The translations under genes and the position numbers were made by a program. 64,000 nt of DNA from Sphaerotilus sulfidivorans (lineage in GTDB: Bacteria > Pseudomonadota > Gammaproteobacteria > Burkholderiales > Burkholderiaceae_C), in assembly GCF_013426975.1 (NCBI RefSeq), contig NZ_JACCPY010000013.1, forward strand, positions 37,047-101,046, written 5' to 3'. Below the pieces are notes generated by a model, which had not been told where the DNA came from, did no database searches, and saw only the letters and a list, made by a program, of their open reading frames with translations. Numbering within the stretch: the first letter of the stretch is position 1; each line of letters begins with the position of its first letter. Positions 34,089 to 43,185 of the stretch are shown piece after piece.

Positions 34089-36068
34089 GTGCCCGTGCCG
34101 CCGCACCTGTCTGTCCGTTGCCTGTCCCGTTTCCAGTACACGACCGTGTTCCTGCCTGCCGATCCTGTCCCGTCTTCCGACCATTCCGCCGTCTTCGCGC
34201 TGCTCGACGAGGCTGATGCGCCTGCAGGCGCGCCGCGCAGCCGGCTGCTGAGCGGCTGGCTCGGCGAGTGGCGCTGCGACGATCCGGCCACGCTCGAGGC
34301 GGTCTGGAGCGGTGCGCAGGCGCAGATCGCCGCCGGGGCGCATGCGCTGCTGCTGGCCGACTATGAATGGGGCGTGCGCCTGGCCGGCGCCGGCACGCCC
34401 GGCGGCTGGAGCGATCAGGCGCCGGGCGCGCTGCGGCTGCTGATGTTCGCACGGCTGCAGCGGCTCGACGCCGAGGGCGTGGCCGCCTGGCTGGCCGAGG
34501 CCGAGGGCCGCGCCGAGCCTGCGCCGGCCGCGGTGCTGGCGCCGCAGCCCGACGACGATGCGGATGCCTACGCCGCCGCGATCGCGCGCATCCACGCGCT
34601 GATCCGCGCCGGCGAGACCTACCAGGTCAACCACACGCTGCGCCTGCGCGGCCAGGCCGTCGGCACGCCGCTGGCGCTGTACCGGCGGCTGCGCGCGCTG
34701 CAGCCGGTGCCCTTCGGCGCGCTGCTGGCGCTGCCCGGCGATCGCTGGGTGCTGTCGTGCTCGCCGGAGCTCTTCGTGCGCCATGAGGCGGGTCGGCTGG
34801 AGGCGCGGCCGATGAAGGGCACGGCCGCGCGCCGCCCCGACGATGCGCAGGCCGATGCCGCCGCCGCTGCCTGGCTGGCCGCCGACATCAAGAACCGCGC
34901 CGAGAACCTGATGATCGTGGACCTGCTGCGCAACGATCTCGGCCGCATCGCCCGCACCGGCAGCGTGAAGGTGCCGGCGCTGTTCCGGGTCGAGCCCTAC
35001 CGCACCGTCTTCCAGATGACCTCCACCGTCGAGGCCGAGCCCGCGCCCGGCGTCGATCTGCCGGCGGTGCTGCGCGCGCTCTTTCCCTGCGGCTCGATCA
35101 CCGGCGCGCCCAAGCACCGCACGATGCAGCTGATCGAGTCGCTCGAGTCCTCGCCGCGCGGGCTCTACACCGGCGCGATCGGCTGGGTGGAGGCGCCCGC
35201 GCCGGGCAGCGACCGGCGGCTGGGCGACTTCGCGCTGTCGGTGGCGATCCGCACGCTGGAGCTGGGCGCGCCGTCCGGTCCGGCGCCGGGGCAGGGCGGC
35301 CTGCGCCCGGTCCGGCTGGGCGTGGGCGGCGGCATCGTGCTCGATTCGGTGGCCGAGGACGAGGCGGCCGAGTGGCGGCTGAAGTCGCGCTTCGCCACCC
35401 GGCCCGATCCGGGCTTCACGCTGTTCGAGACGATCCGCGTCGAGGCGGGCCGGCCGCTGCGGCTGCCGGCGCATCTGGCACGGCTGGGCGCCAGCGCCCA
35501 GGCGCTGGGCTTCGCCTTCGACCGGGAGGCGCTGCAGGCGGCGGTGCTCGCGCAGGCCCGGGCGCTGGCGGGCGAGGGGGCGCATCGGCTGCGGCTGGAT
35601 CTGGCGCGCGACGGCGGCTGGCAGATCCGCCACGGCGTGCTCGCGCCGCTGCCCGACGGGCCGCTCGGCCTGCTGCCGCCGGGCCCGGCGCTGCCGGCGG
35701 CCGAGGCGGCGCTGCTGGCGCACAAGACCTCGCTGCGCGCCACCTACGACGCGGCGATCCGCGAGGCCGAGGCGCTGGGCGCCTTCGACCGCGCCTTCGT
35801 CAATGCGCGCGGCGAACTGACCGAGGGCGCGCGCAGCACGCTGCTGCTGCGCCTCGACGGCCGCTGGTGGACGCCGCCGGTGGCCGCCGGCGCGCTGCCC
35901 GGCGTGATGCGCGCGGCGCTGATGGCCGATCCGGCCTGGGCGCTGCAGGAACGGGTGCTGCACCCCGCCGATCTCGAGCGCGCCGAGGCGCTGGCGCTGT
36001 GCAACGCGCTGCGCGGTGTCTGCTCGGCCCGGCTGCATGGCTGTGCCAGCCTGGAGCAGCGCGGCTGA
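34089..36068 (+). CDS. Aminodeoxychorismate synthase I fused to aminotransferase class IV (PabB-PabC)
   Basis: The product is 659 aa from GTG at 34089; GTG codons at 34095 and 34146 are alternatives and none has a strong ribosome binding site. The first about 440 residues are a chorismate-binding (PabB) domain with AGETYQVNHTLRLRG, PMKGTA, LRNDLGRI and FPCGSITGAPK in order. From about 442 the class-IV aminotransferase/lyase fold follows (FTLFETIRVEAGRPLRLPAH; KTSLRATYD with the PLP Lys; NARGELTEGA). Together they convert chorismate to p-aminobenzoate for folate, needing PabA glutaminase from elsewhere. Confidence 0.92.
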   Translation: MPVPPHLSVRCLSRFQYTTVFLPADPVPSSDHSAVFALLDEADAPAGAPRSRLLSGWLGEWRCDDPATLEAVWSGAQAQIAAGAHALLLADYEWGVRLAGAGTPGGWSDQAPGALRLLMFARLQRLDAEGVAAWLAEAEGRAEPAPAAVLAPQPDDDADAYAAAIARIHALIRAGETYQVNHTLRLRGQAVGTPLALYRRLRALQPVPFGALLALPGDRWVLSCSPELFVRHEAGRLEARPMKGTAARRPDDAQADAAAAAWLAADIKNRAENLMIVDLLRNDLGRIARTGSVKVPALFRVEPYRTVFQMTSTVEAEPAPGVDLPAVLRALFPCGSITGAPKHRTMQLIESLESSPRGLYTGAIGWVEAPAPGSDRRLGDFALSVAIRTLELGAPSGPAPGQGGLRPVRLGVGGGIVLDSVAEDEAAEWRLKSRFATRPDPGFTLFETIRVEAGRPLRLPAHLARLGASAQALGFAFDREALQAAVLAQARALAGEGAHRLRLDLARDGGWQIRHGVLAPLPDGPLGLLPPGPALPAAEAALLAHKTSLRATYDAAIREAEALGAFDRAFVNARGELTEGARSTLLLRLDGRWWTPPVAAGALPGVMRAALMADPAWALQERVLHPADLERAEALALCNALRGVCSARLHGCASLEQRG

Positions 36069-36152
36069 GCGAGGCCGGGTCTGTGCGGGTGGGCGGTCTT
36101 CCGGGGCATCACTACAGTACCCCGCCATGAGGAAGAAAGAGGAGATCCGCTT

Positions 36153-36770
36153 GTGACCAGCCTGTTGTTCTTGCTGCTGGCGGCTGCCGTCGGCTTCTGG
36201 ATCGGCCGTGGCCAAGGCCGTGGCGAGGCGGCCCGCCAGGTGGCGGCGCTGCAGTCCGAGGTCGATGCGCGCGAGACCCGCGACCGTGCCGCCCAGGCGG
36301 CCGCGCTGAGCGAAGCCCAGTCGGCGCTGACCCGCGCCCAGGCGGCCGGCCGGGCCGAGGTCGAGGCGCTGAACCATCGCCTGGCCGAGACCCGGCGCCA
36401 GTCGGAGGCGGCGGTGGCGGCGCTGCGCGAGGAGCAGGCCCGCGCCGCCAGCGAGCGCCAGTCGCTGCAGCAGCGCGCCGAGGCGCTGTCGGCGCAGGTC
36501 GATGCGGAAGCGGCCCGGGGCGCCGCGCTCTCGAGCCAGCTCGAGACGGCGCAGGCGGCCCGTCAGGCCGACGAGCGTCGGCTGCAGGCGCTGCAGCAGT
36601 CCGGCGAGGCGGCCGCCCGGGCGTCGACGGCGCTGGCCCGCGAGGCCTACCAGGCGGTGAAGTCGCTGCGCGACGAGCTGGCGGCCGAACGCGCCGCCCA
36701 TGCGCAGACGCGCGAGCAGCACGGCGCGCTGGCGCGCGAGGCCTACACCGCGCTGCGCCGCGCGGCCTGA
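36153..36770 (+). CDS. Membrane-anchored coiled-coil protein
   Basis: The product is 205 aa from GTG at 36153, with GAGGAG eight bases upstream. One N-terminal hydrophobic helix (SLLFLLLAAAVGFWIG) is followed by a continuous Ala/Glu/Gln/Arg heptad-rich coiled coil to the end, with two similar TALAREAY-type elements near residues 165 and 197. The anchor-plus-coil layout recalls the N-terminal part of RmuC-like proteins, but no nuclease domain is present. I do not recognise a specific function. It converges on nagZ. Confidence 0.72.
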   Translation: MTSLLFLLLAAAVGFWIGRGQGRGEAARQVAALQSEVDARETRDRAAQAAALSEAQSALTRAQAAGRAEVEALNHRLAETRRQSEAAVAALREEQARAASERQSLQQRAEALSAQVDAEAARGAALSSQLETAQAARQADERRLQALQQSGEAAARASTALAREAYQAVKSLRDELAAERAAHAQTREQHGALAREAYTALRRAA

Positions 36771-36795
36771 GCCGGGCGGGTCCGTCCGTTCAGGT

Positions 36796-37971
36796 TCAGA
36801 GCAGCGGCTCGAGCCGCTGCAGCGCGCGCCGGTAGGGCGCGTCGTGCATCAGCTCGTCCCAGGTCAGCGGCGGGGTCTGCGGCAGCAGCGCCAGGCGGCG
36901 CGCCTCGCTGTCGGGGCTCTGGCGCCAGTCGCCGCGCTCCAGCGCCGCCTGCAGGCCGTCGAGCAGCTCGTCGACCGCGTGGCCACCGTCGAGCGACTGG
37001 TTGCACAGCAGCACCATGTCGCAGCCGGCGCTCAGCGCCAGCGTCGCGGCCTCGGTGTAGCTCAGCACCGCGCCGTCCTTCACGCCGGGCACGCGGCGTG
37101 CGCCTTCCATGCTCAGGTCGTCGCTGAAGATCACGCCGGTGAAGCCGAGCTGCTCGCGCAGCACCGTGTTCAGCCAGCGCGACGAGTAGCCCGCCGGCCG
37201 CGCGTCGACCTGCGGATAGATCACATGCGCCGGCATCACGCTGGTCAGGCTGGTCGAGAGCCACTCGTAGGGGCGGGCGTCGTCGGTCAGGATTGTCTCG
37301 AGCGTGCGCTCGTCGGTCGGCACCGCGACATGGCTGTCGGCCTCGGCCCAGCCGTGGCCGGGAAAGTGCTTGCCGCAGTTGGCCATGCCGGCCTGCAGCA
37401 GGCCCTGCATCAGGCTGCGCGCCAGCGTCGCGGCCACCCGCGGGTCGCGGTGGAAGGCGCGGTTGCCGATGACGCCGCTGCGGCCGTGGTCCAGGTCGAG
37501 TACCGGCGTGAAGCTCAGGTCGACGCCGCAGGCGCGCAGCTCGGCCGCCAGCACCCGGCCGGCGGCGCAGACCATGTCGCAGGCGGTCAGCGCGCCGTGG
37601 CCTTCGCCCTGGGCGTCGTCGTTCATCCAGCGCTCGCCGAAGGCGCGCATCGGCGGCAGGTGGGTGAAGCCGTCGGTGCGGAAGCGCTGCACCCGGCCGC
37701 CTTCGTGGTCGACGCAGACCACCACGTCGGGCCGGATCGACTTGATCTCGGCCACCAGCCGGGTCAGCTGCGTGCGGTCCTGCCAGTTGCGGCCGAACAG
37801 GATCAGGCCGCCGGTGAGCGGATGCGCCAGGCGGCGGCGGTCGTCGTCGTTCAGCGTCAGGCCGGCGACATCGAGCACGACCGGTGCCTGCGCCGGGACG
37901 ATGGGCTCGAACTCGGGCTGAGCGGCCTTTTCGGCCTTCTTGGGCTTGTCGGACTTCTTGCGGGTGGGCAT
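36796..37971 (-). CDS. nagZ: Beta-N-acetylglucosaminidase NagZ (GH3)
   Basis: The product is 391 aa. The GH3 KHFPGHGWAEADSH motif near residue 205, DHEGGRVQRF near residue 85 and FSDDLSMEGA (nucleophile Asp) near residue 280 identify NagZ. It cleaves GlcNAc from anhydromuropeptides in the cytoplasm during peptidoglycan recycling. An N-terminal Lys-rich and Pro/Ala stretch of about 30 residues extends it beyond the E. coli protein (341 aa). It is the last gene of the lepA...acpS run, 9 bp after acpS. Confidence 0.94.
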   Translation of the reverse strand: MPTRKKSDKPKKAEKAAQPEFEPIVPAQAPVVLDVAGLTLNDDDRRRLAHPLTGGLILFGRNWQDRTQLTRLVAEIKSIRPDVVVCVDHEGGRVQRFRTDGFTHLPPMRAFGERWMNDDAQGEGHGALTACDMVCAAGRVLAAELRACGVDLSFTPVLDLDHGRSGVIGNRAFHRDPRVAATLARSLMQGLLQAGMANCGKHFPGHGWAEADSHVAVPTDERTLETILTDDARPYEWLSTSLTSVMPAHVIYPQVDARPAGYSSRWLNTVLREQLGFTGVIFSDDLSMEGARRVPGVKDGAVLSYTEAATLALSAGCDMVLLCNQSLDGGHAVDELLDGLQAALERGDWRQSPDSEARRLALLPQTPPLTWDELMHDAPYRRALQRLEPLL

Positions 37972-37980
37972 GGGCGGGCC

Positions 37981-38379
37981 TCAGGGTTGGCGGGTCTCGA
38001 CGACGACGAAGCTGGTGGCGTAGTCGCTCTCGTCGGTCAGGCTGACATGGGCGACGAGGCCCTGCTGGTCGAACCAGGCGGCCAGCGCGCCGTGCAGGCG
38101 GATCTCGGGCTGGCCGCTGGCGCGGTTGAGCGTCTCGCAGTCGCGCCAGCGCATCGGCGAGCGCAGGCCCAGGCCGATCGCCTTCGAGAAGGCTTCCTTG
38201 GCCGAGAAGCGGGTGGCGAGGTAGGCCACGCCGCGGGCCTCGACCCGCGCGCGGCGGGCGCGGAAGACCTCGATCTCGTTCGGGCCGAGCACCTTCTCGG
38301 CGAAGCGCTCGCCGTGGCGCTGCAGCGCCGCACGGATGCGGCGGATGTCGCAGATGTCGGTGCCGATGCCGTGGACCAT
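37981..38379 (-). CDS. acpS: Holo-[acyl-carrier-protein] synthase
   Basis: The product is 132 aa. [12 protein letters not shown] at the N-terminus and [13 protein letters not shown] near residue 57 hold the metal-binding Asp and Glu. AcpS transfers the 4'-phosphopantetheine group from CoA onto the AcpP Ser, which is encoded in the fatty-acid operon 13 kb away. It follows pdxJ by 2 bp. Confidence 0.95.
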   Translation of the reverse strand: MVHGIGTDICDIRRIRAALQRHGERFAEKVLGPNEIEVFRARRARVEARGVAYLATRFSAKEAFSKAIGLGLRSPMRWRDCETLNRASGQPEIRLHGALAAWFDQQGLVAHVSLTDESDYATSFVVVETRQP

Positions 38380-38381
38380 GC

Positions 38382-39170
38382 TCAGCGCGGCGCGAAGGCG
38401 CGCTGGATGCAGCGCTGGTAGTCGCGGATCGTCTCCGTGTAGCCCAGCTCCAGCGCGTCGGCCACCAGCGCGTGGCCGATCGACACCTCCTGCACGCCCG
38501 GCACCTCGCGCAGGAAGTCGGAGAGGTTGTCGCGGTTCAGGTCATGGCCGGCGTTGATCTCCAGGCCGGCGGCCAGCGCGGCCTCGGCGGCGGCGCGGTA
38601 GCGCGCCAGTTCCTCGGCCTGGCGCGGCGTGCCCCAGGCGCTGGCGTAGGCCTCGGTGTAGAGCTCGACCCGGTCGGCGCCGACCTCGCGCGCGGCCCGC
38701 ATCATCTCGGGGATCGGGTCCATGAAGAGGCTGACGCGCACGCCCAGCGCCTTCGTCTCGGCCACCACCGGCGCCAGCCGCTCGAGGTCGGCGGGAAAGG
38801 TCCAGCCGTGGTCGGAGGTGAACTGGCCGACCGTGTCGGGCACGAAGGTGGCCTGGTGCGGGCGGATCTCGCGGATCACGTCCATCAGGTTGTGGAAGGG
38901 ATTGCCCTCGATGTTGTATTCGACCTGCGGCCAGTCCTTCAGCAGCTCGGCCAGATCGCGCACGTCGTGGGCGCGGATGTGGCGCTCGTCCGGACGCGGG
39001 TGCACGGTGATGCCCTGCGCGCCGGCCTCCAGCACGAGGCGCGCCGCCTTCGTGACGCTCGGAATGCCGAGATGGCGGGTGTTGCGCAGCAGCGCGACCT
39101 TGTTCAGGTTGACCGACAGCGCGGTGCGGCTGCCACGGTGGCCGGCCTCGGGAGCGACGAGAGGGTTCAT
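38382..39170 (-). CDS. pdxJ: Pyridoxine 5'-phosphate synthase
   Basis: The product is 262 aa from ATG at 39170. It condenses 1-deoxyxylulose 5-phosphate with aminoacetone phosphate to form pyridoxine 5'-phosphate. Family segments include [16 protein letters not shown] near residue 18, [13 protein letters not shown] near residue 53 and [12 protein letters not shown] near residue 207. The start overlaps the recO stop by ATGA. Upstream in-frame sequence belongs to recO on another frame. Confidence 0.96.
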   Translation of the reverse strand: MNPLVAPEAGHRGSRTALSVNLNKVALLRNTRHLGIPSVTKAARLVLEAGAQGITVHPRPDERHIRAHDVRDLAELLKDWPQVEYNIEGNPFHNLMDVIREIRPHQATFVPDTVGQFTSDHGWTFPADLERLAPVVAETKALGVRVSLFMDPIPEMMRAAREVGADRVELYTEAYASAWGTPRQAEELARYRAAAEAALAAGLEINAGHDLNRDNLSDFLREVPGVQEVSIGHALVADALELGYTETIRDYQRCIQRAFAPR

Positions 39171-39985
39171 GGTGGGGTGGAAGGTTCGGTCAGCTTCTGG
39201 ATCTCGACCATCAGCGCGCGGGTGCGCAGCATCGAGGTGTCCAGATGATAGTGAAGCAGGCCGCGCAGCAGCGTGCGCAGCGCCGGCAGCGCGCCGCGGC
39301 AGGCCTGGCGCAGGGCGGCCAGATCGCCGGCGGCCAGCGCTGCCTCCAGCGCATGCAGCGTCGCGCCGGACAGGCCGCCGGCACCGTCGATCGGCGTCAC
39401 GCCCCGCTCGGCATGCAGGCCGTGGCGGGCCTGGGGCTCGACCGGCTGCTGCGTCTGCGTGACCCGGCCCAGTTCGGGCAGCACGCCCGATTCGCGCAGC
39501 AGGAACAGCTCGAAGGCGCGCAGGGCCGCGGCGGTGGCGGCCTCGTCGTCGCGGTCGAGCGCCGGCAGCGTCAGCGCGTAGGCATCGAACAGGCGCGGAT
39601 GCGGATCGTGGCGCTGCAGCGCGCGCATCAGCAGCTCGTTGAGGTGGAATGCCGCCAGCAGCGCCGCGCCCGAGGGCATCGCCGCCACGCCGCTGCCGTC
39701 GGGCAGGGCGCCGGCCCATTCGGCGCTGCGCAGCAGGTGGATCTCGGGCGGTGCGGCCTCGTCGCGGCGCTCGGCGCGTCCGCCCAGCATGATCTGCAGG
39801 CGCTGGAAGGGCAGCAGCACGCTGCGCAGCTGCGAGTGCGGCCGCTTGGCGCCCTTGGCGACCGCGGCGATGCGGCCGCGGTCGCGGGTCCACAGCTCCA
39901 GGATCAGGCTGGACTCGCTCCAGTCATGGCGGTGCAGCACATAGGCGGCCAGCGGGGCCGGCGCGGCGCGTCGGCTGGTGGCCAC
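39167..39985 (-). CDS. recO: DNA repair protein RecO
   Basis: The product is 272 aa from GTG at 39985. The N-terminal OB-fold contains AAYVLHRHDWSESSLILELWTRDRGR, and the AKGAKRPHSQLR segment is a RecO hallmark. RecO helps RecA load onto SSB-coated DNA with RecR. The zinc-binding Cys residues of some RecO proteins are not evident. It lies 4 bp after era, the usual neighbour. Confidence 0.92.
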   Translation of the reverse strand: MATSRRAAPAPLAAYVLHRHDWSESSLILELWTRDRGRIAAVAKGAKRPHSQLRSVLLPFQRLQIMLGGRAERRDEAAPPEIHLLRSAEWAGALPDGSGVAAMPSGAALLAAFHLNELLMRALQRHDPHPRLFDAYALTLPALDRDDEAATAAALRAFELFLLRESGVLPELGRVTQTQQPVEPQARHGLHAERGVTPIDGAGGLSGATLHALEAALAAGDLAALRQACRGALPALRTLLRGLLHYHLDTSMLRTRALMVEIQKLTEPSTPP

Positions 39986-39989
39986 CGGA

Positions 39990-41018
39990 TCACTCGTAGC
40001 CGTAGCTCTTCAGGCGCTGCTCGTCGTCGGCCCAGCCGGAGCGGACCTTGACCCACACTTCCAGGAAGACCTTCTTGCCGGTCAGGCGCTCCATCTCGGT
40101 GCGGGCCTCGGTGCTGATGCGCTTGAGGCGCTCGCCGCCTTCGCCGATCACCATGCCCTTGTGCGCATCGCGCTCGACGATGATGGTCGCGGCGATGCGG
40201 TTCAGGCGACCGCCCTCGACCTCCTCGTACTTGTCGATCTGCACTGTCGAGGTGTAGGGCAGCTCGTCGCCGGTCAGGCGGAACAGCTTCTCGCGGATCA
40301 GCTCGGCGGCGAGGAACTTGTCGCTGCGGTCGGTGAGCGCGTCGGCGTCGTAGAACCAGGGCTGCTCGGGCAGGTAGGGGCGGATGATGCCCAGCAGCCG
40401 CTCGGTGTCGGCCGGCCTGGTGGCCTGCAGCGGCACGAACTCGGTGAACGGATGGCGCTCCTGCATCTGCTTGAGCCAGGGCAGCAGGTCGGCGCGGCGG
40501 TGGATCAGGTCGAGCTTGTTGGCGATCAGGAAGACCGGCTTGCCCTTCGGGATCATCGACAGCACCTTGGCGTCGTCCAGGCCGAAGCGGCCGGCATCGA
40601 CCAGGAACAGCACCACATCCACATCGCCCAGCACCGACTGCACCGTCTTGTTCAGGTTGCGGTTCAGCGCCGCGGTGCCCTTGACGGTGTGACGGGTCTG
40701 GAAGCCGGGCGTGTCGACGAAGACGAACTGGGTGTCGACGTCGGTGGCGATGCCGGTGATGCGGTGGCGCGTCGTCTGCGCCTTGCGCGAGGTGATGCTG
40801 ACCTTCTGGCCGATCAGCGAGTTCATCAGTGTCGACTTGCCGACATTGGGGCGGCCGACGATGGCGATCAGGCCGCAGCGGGTCGGGCCCTCGGGCTGGC
40901 CGCCCGGGCGGGCGGCGGCGAGCATGGCCTCCAGATCGGGCTGGAGCGACGGGGCGCCGTCGGCGGTCTCGTTCTCGGATTCGGAATCGGGAAGGTTCGG
41001 TTCGTTCGGAAGGGTCAT
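39990..41018 (-). CDS. era: GTPase Era
   Basis: The product is 342 aa. The GTPase motifs are [10 protein letters not shown] near residue 54, DTPGF near 100 and NKLDL near 165. The C-terminal KH domain includes [12 protein letters not shown] near residue 283 and binds the 3' end of 16S rRNA, assisting 30S maturation. An acidic N-terminal tail of about 40 residues is longer than in E. coli. The start overlaps the rnc stop by ATGA. Confidence 0.97.
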   Translation of the reverse strand: MTLPNEPNLPDSESENETADGAPSLQPDLEAMLAAARPGGQPEGPTRCGLIAIVGRPNVGKSTLMNSLIGQKVSITSRKAQTTRHRITGIATDVDTQFVFVDTPGFQTRHTVKGTAALNRNLNKTVQSVLGDVDVVLFLVDAGRFGLDDAKVLSMIPKGKPVFLIANKLDLIHRRADLLPWLKQMQERHPFTEFVPLQATRPADTERLLGIIRPYLPEQPWFYDADALTDRSDKFLAAELIREKLFRLTGDELPYTSTVQIDKYEEVEGGRLNRIAATIIVERDAHKGMVIGEGGERLKRISTEARTEMERLTGKKVFLEVWVKVRSGWADDEQRLKSYGYE

Positions 41019-41698
41019 TCGTGTTCGGCGCTGAGCCGCTCCAGGGCGATGCGGGCGGCTTCCTGCTCGGCGGCGCGGCGCGAGCGGCCTTCGCCGCGGG
41101 CCTCGACGCCATGGCTGGCGACCGCGCAGACGACGACGAAGGTCTGGTCATGCGCGCGGCCGCGGGTGGTCTCGATGCGGTATTCGGGCACGCTGTGGCG
41201 GCGCGCCTGCAGCCATTCCTGCAGCTGGGTCTTGGCGTCCTTGGCCCAGGCCTGGGTCGCGGTCTCGGAGATCAGCGGCGAGAACAGCCGGCGCACCAGC
41301 GCCTGGGCCGCGTCGAAGCCGGCATCGCGGTAGACCGCGCCGATGATGGCCTCCATCGCGTCGGCGAGGATGGACGGGCGCTGGGCACCGCCGCCACGGG
41401 CCTCGCCCTCCGACAGGCGCAGCATCGCCGGAATGCCCAGCGACAGCGCGATGCGGTGCAGCATGTCCTGGCGCACCAGATGCGCGCGGATGCGGGTCAG
41501 ATCGCCCTCGGGCGAGTCGTCGTACTGATCGAACAGCAGGTCCGAGACGGCCAGGTTCAGCACCGCGTCGCCGAGAAACTCGAGACGTTCGTTGTGATCG
41601 GCGCCGTAGCTGCGGTGCGTGAGCGCCAGCACCAGCAGCTCCCGCTGGCGGAAGCTGTGACCGAGACGCTGGGAGAAGGCTTCGAGGGACGGATTCAA
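41015..41698 (-). CDS. rnc: Ribonuclease III
   Basis: The product is 227 aa. The signature [11 protein letters not shown] near residue 38 carries the catalytic acidic residues, and a double-stranded RNA-binding domain follows at the C-terminus ([10 protein letters not shown] ... [19 protein letters not shown]). It processes rRNA precursors and double-stranded RNA. It is 13 bp downstream of the DUF4845 gene and coupled to era. Confidence 0.97.
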   Translation of the reverse strand: MNPSLEAFSQRLGHSFRQRELLVLALTHRSYGADHNERLEFLGDAVLNLAVSDLLFDQYDDSPEGDLTRIRAHLVRQDMLHRIALSLGIPAMLRLSEGEARGGGAQRPSILADAMEAIIGAVYRDAGFDAAQALVRRLFSPLISETATQAWAKDAKTQLQEWLQARRHSVPEYRIETTRGRAHDQTFVVVCAVASHGVEARGEGRSRRAAEQEAARIALERLSAEHE

Positions 41699-41711
41699 GG
41701 TCAGGACCTTT

Positions 41712-42080
41712 TTACTTCGATCGACCGCTGTACTTGATCAGCAGGGCCACCGGACCGAAGAGTTCGATCTCCTTGGCATAGGCGAAGCTGATGACGATGC
41801 GGTCATTGTCCTTCGTCACGTCCAGATCCTCGCCACTGATCGTGCTGATGGCGTACTCGACGGACTTGATCTTGTCAAATTCCGCGCGGATGCCCGGTAC
41901 GGTGCTGGCACCGCTGTCGGCGATGCGGCTGACCACCCGCTTGATCGTCAGGTATTCGTTGACGGTCGGGATCACGCGCATGGCCAGCAGTGCGGCCGAA
42001 GAGATCAGCACGGCCCAGAAGACCAGGCCGATCAGGGTGATGCCGCGCTGGCTGCGGGCGTGCGGGAGACGGGCGTTCAT
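41712..42080 (-). CDS. DUF4845 single-pass membrane protein
   Basis: The product is 122 aa with a cytoplasmic Arg-rich N-tail, a helix (GITLIGLVFWAVLISSAALLAM) and an external domain with SVEYAISTISGEDLDV. Length and position between lepB and rnc fit DUF4845, a betaproteobacterial family of unknown function. The GITLIGLVFW start resembles a prepilin-like segment. Confidence 0.85.
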   Translation of the reverse strand: MNARLPHARSQRGITLIGLVFWAVLISSAALLAMRVIPTVNEYLTIKRVVSRIADSGASTVPGIRAEFDKIKSVEYAISTISGEDLDVTKDNDRIVISFAYAKEIELFGPVALLIKYSGRSK

Positions 42081-42168
42081 CGGATGGCGTCCTCGATGGC
42101 GGCGGGTCGCCGCGGCCGCAGAGCCGGCCGCCGTCCCGCGGGATGGCTGATAGGGCGGATGGGCGGGG

Positions 42169-43137
42169 TCAGTGGAAGGGGCCGATGCGCTTGACGTTGC
42201 CGAAGTTCATCCACACGAAGAAGGCCCGGCCGACGATGTTCTCGTCCGGCACGAAGCCCCAGAAGCGGGAGTCCTCGGAGTTGTCGCGGTTGTCGCCCAT
42301 CATGAAATAGTGTCCGGCCGGAACCTTGCAGGTCACACCTTCTGCGGTATAGGTGCAGTTCTCCGAGCCGGGAAACTGGCGCGCACGCATGCCGTAGCTC
42401 GACGGCAGCGAGGGATCGACCAGGATGCGGTGGCTGTCCTCGCCGACCTGCTCGCGGAACTGGCGCGAGTAGGTGCGGCGGTCCTCGTCGTAGTAGTCCT
42501 CGAGCTGCTCGAGCGGCACCAGCTTGCCGTTCAGGTAGAGCTTCTGGTTGATGTAGGCGACCTCGTCGCCGGGAATCGCCACCACCCGCTTGATGAAGTC
42601 GATCGCCGGATCGACCGGATAGCGGAACACCATCACGTCGCCGCGGCGTACCGGCTCGTTGTCGATGATCTTCTTGTTGATCACCGGCAGGCGCACGCCG
42701 TAGTGGAACTTGTTCACCAGGATCAGGTCGCCGATCTCCAGCGTCGGGATCATCGAGCCCGACGGGATCTTGAACGGCTCGAACAGGAAGGAGCGCAGCA
42801 CGAACACCATCAGGATCACCGGGAACAGCCCGGCGGTCCAGTCCAGCCACCAGGGCTGGGCCAGGATCTTCTGGCGCGCGCTCTCGACCTGGCTGTCGAC
42901 CTGCTCGATGCCCTGGCGGGCAAGCTGGGCGCGGCGTTCGCCGTCCTCGCGGGTCAGCGCCGCGGCCGCGGCCAGCCGGCGCGGCAGGAAGACGAAGCGC
43001 TCGGCCAGCCAGTAGGCCATCGTCACGACGGTCAGCGTGAACAGCAGCAGCGAGAAGTTGCCGCTCCACTTGCCCAGATACCAGCCCGCGCCGTAGAGCG
43101 CAAGCAGGCCGTAGAGAATGCCGGTGAGGGGTCCCAT
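42169..43137 (-). CDS. lepB: Signal peptidase I
   Basis: The product is 322 aa, an inner-membrane serine protease that removes Sec signal peptides. Two N-terminal hydrophobic segments are visible (MGPLTGILYGLLALYGAGWYL and LLLFTLTVVTMAYW). The catalytic Ser is in IPSGSMIPTL near residue 120 and the general-base Lys in FIKRVVAIPGD near residue 180. The later GDNRDNSEDSR box completes the family pattern. It lies 48 bp after lepA. Confidence 0.97.
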   Translation of the reverse strand: MGPLTGILYGLLALYGAGWYLGKWSGNFSLLLFTLTVVTMAYWLAERFVFLPRRLAAAAALTREDGERRAQLARQGIEQVDSQVESARQKILAQPWWLDWTAGLFPVILMVFVLRSFLFEPFKIPSGSMIPTLEIGDLILVNKFHYGVRLPVINKKIIDNEPVRRGDVMVFRYPVDPAIDFIKRVVAIPGDEVAYINQKLYLNGKLVPLEQLEDYYDEDRRTYSRQFREQVGEDSHRILVDPSLPSSYGMRARQFPGSENCTYTAEGVTCKVPAGHYFMMGDNRDNSEDSRFWGFVPDENIVGRAFFVWMNFGNVKRIGPFH

Positions 43138-43185
43138 CGATCGTCCGGTTCGGGTTGTTCGGGCGCGAGGCGGCGGGCCGGGCGC

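Noticed and set aside
29358..36722. A minus-strand frame open for about 2450 codons across rluC, rne and pabBC
   Set aside because: Only its last 340 codons encode a recognisable protein (RluC). The rest is antisense to rne and pabBC, low in complexity, and stays open because high GC makes stop codons rare.
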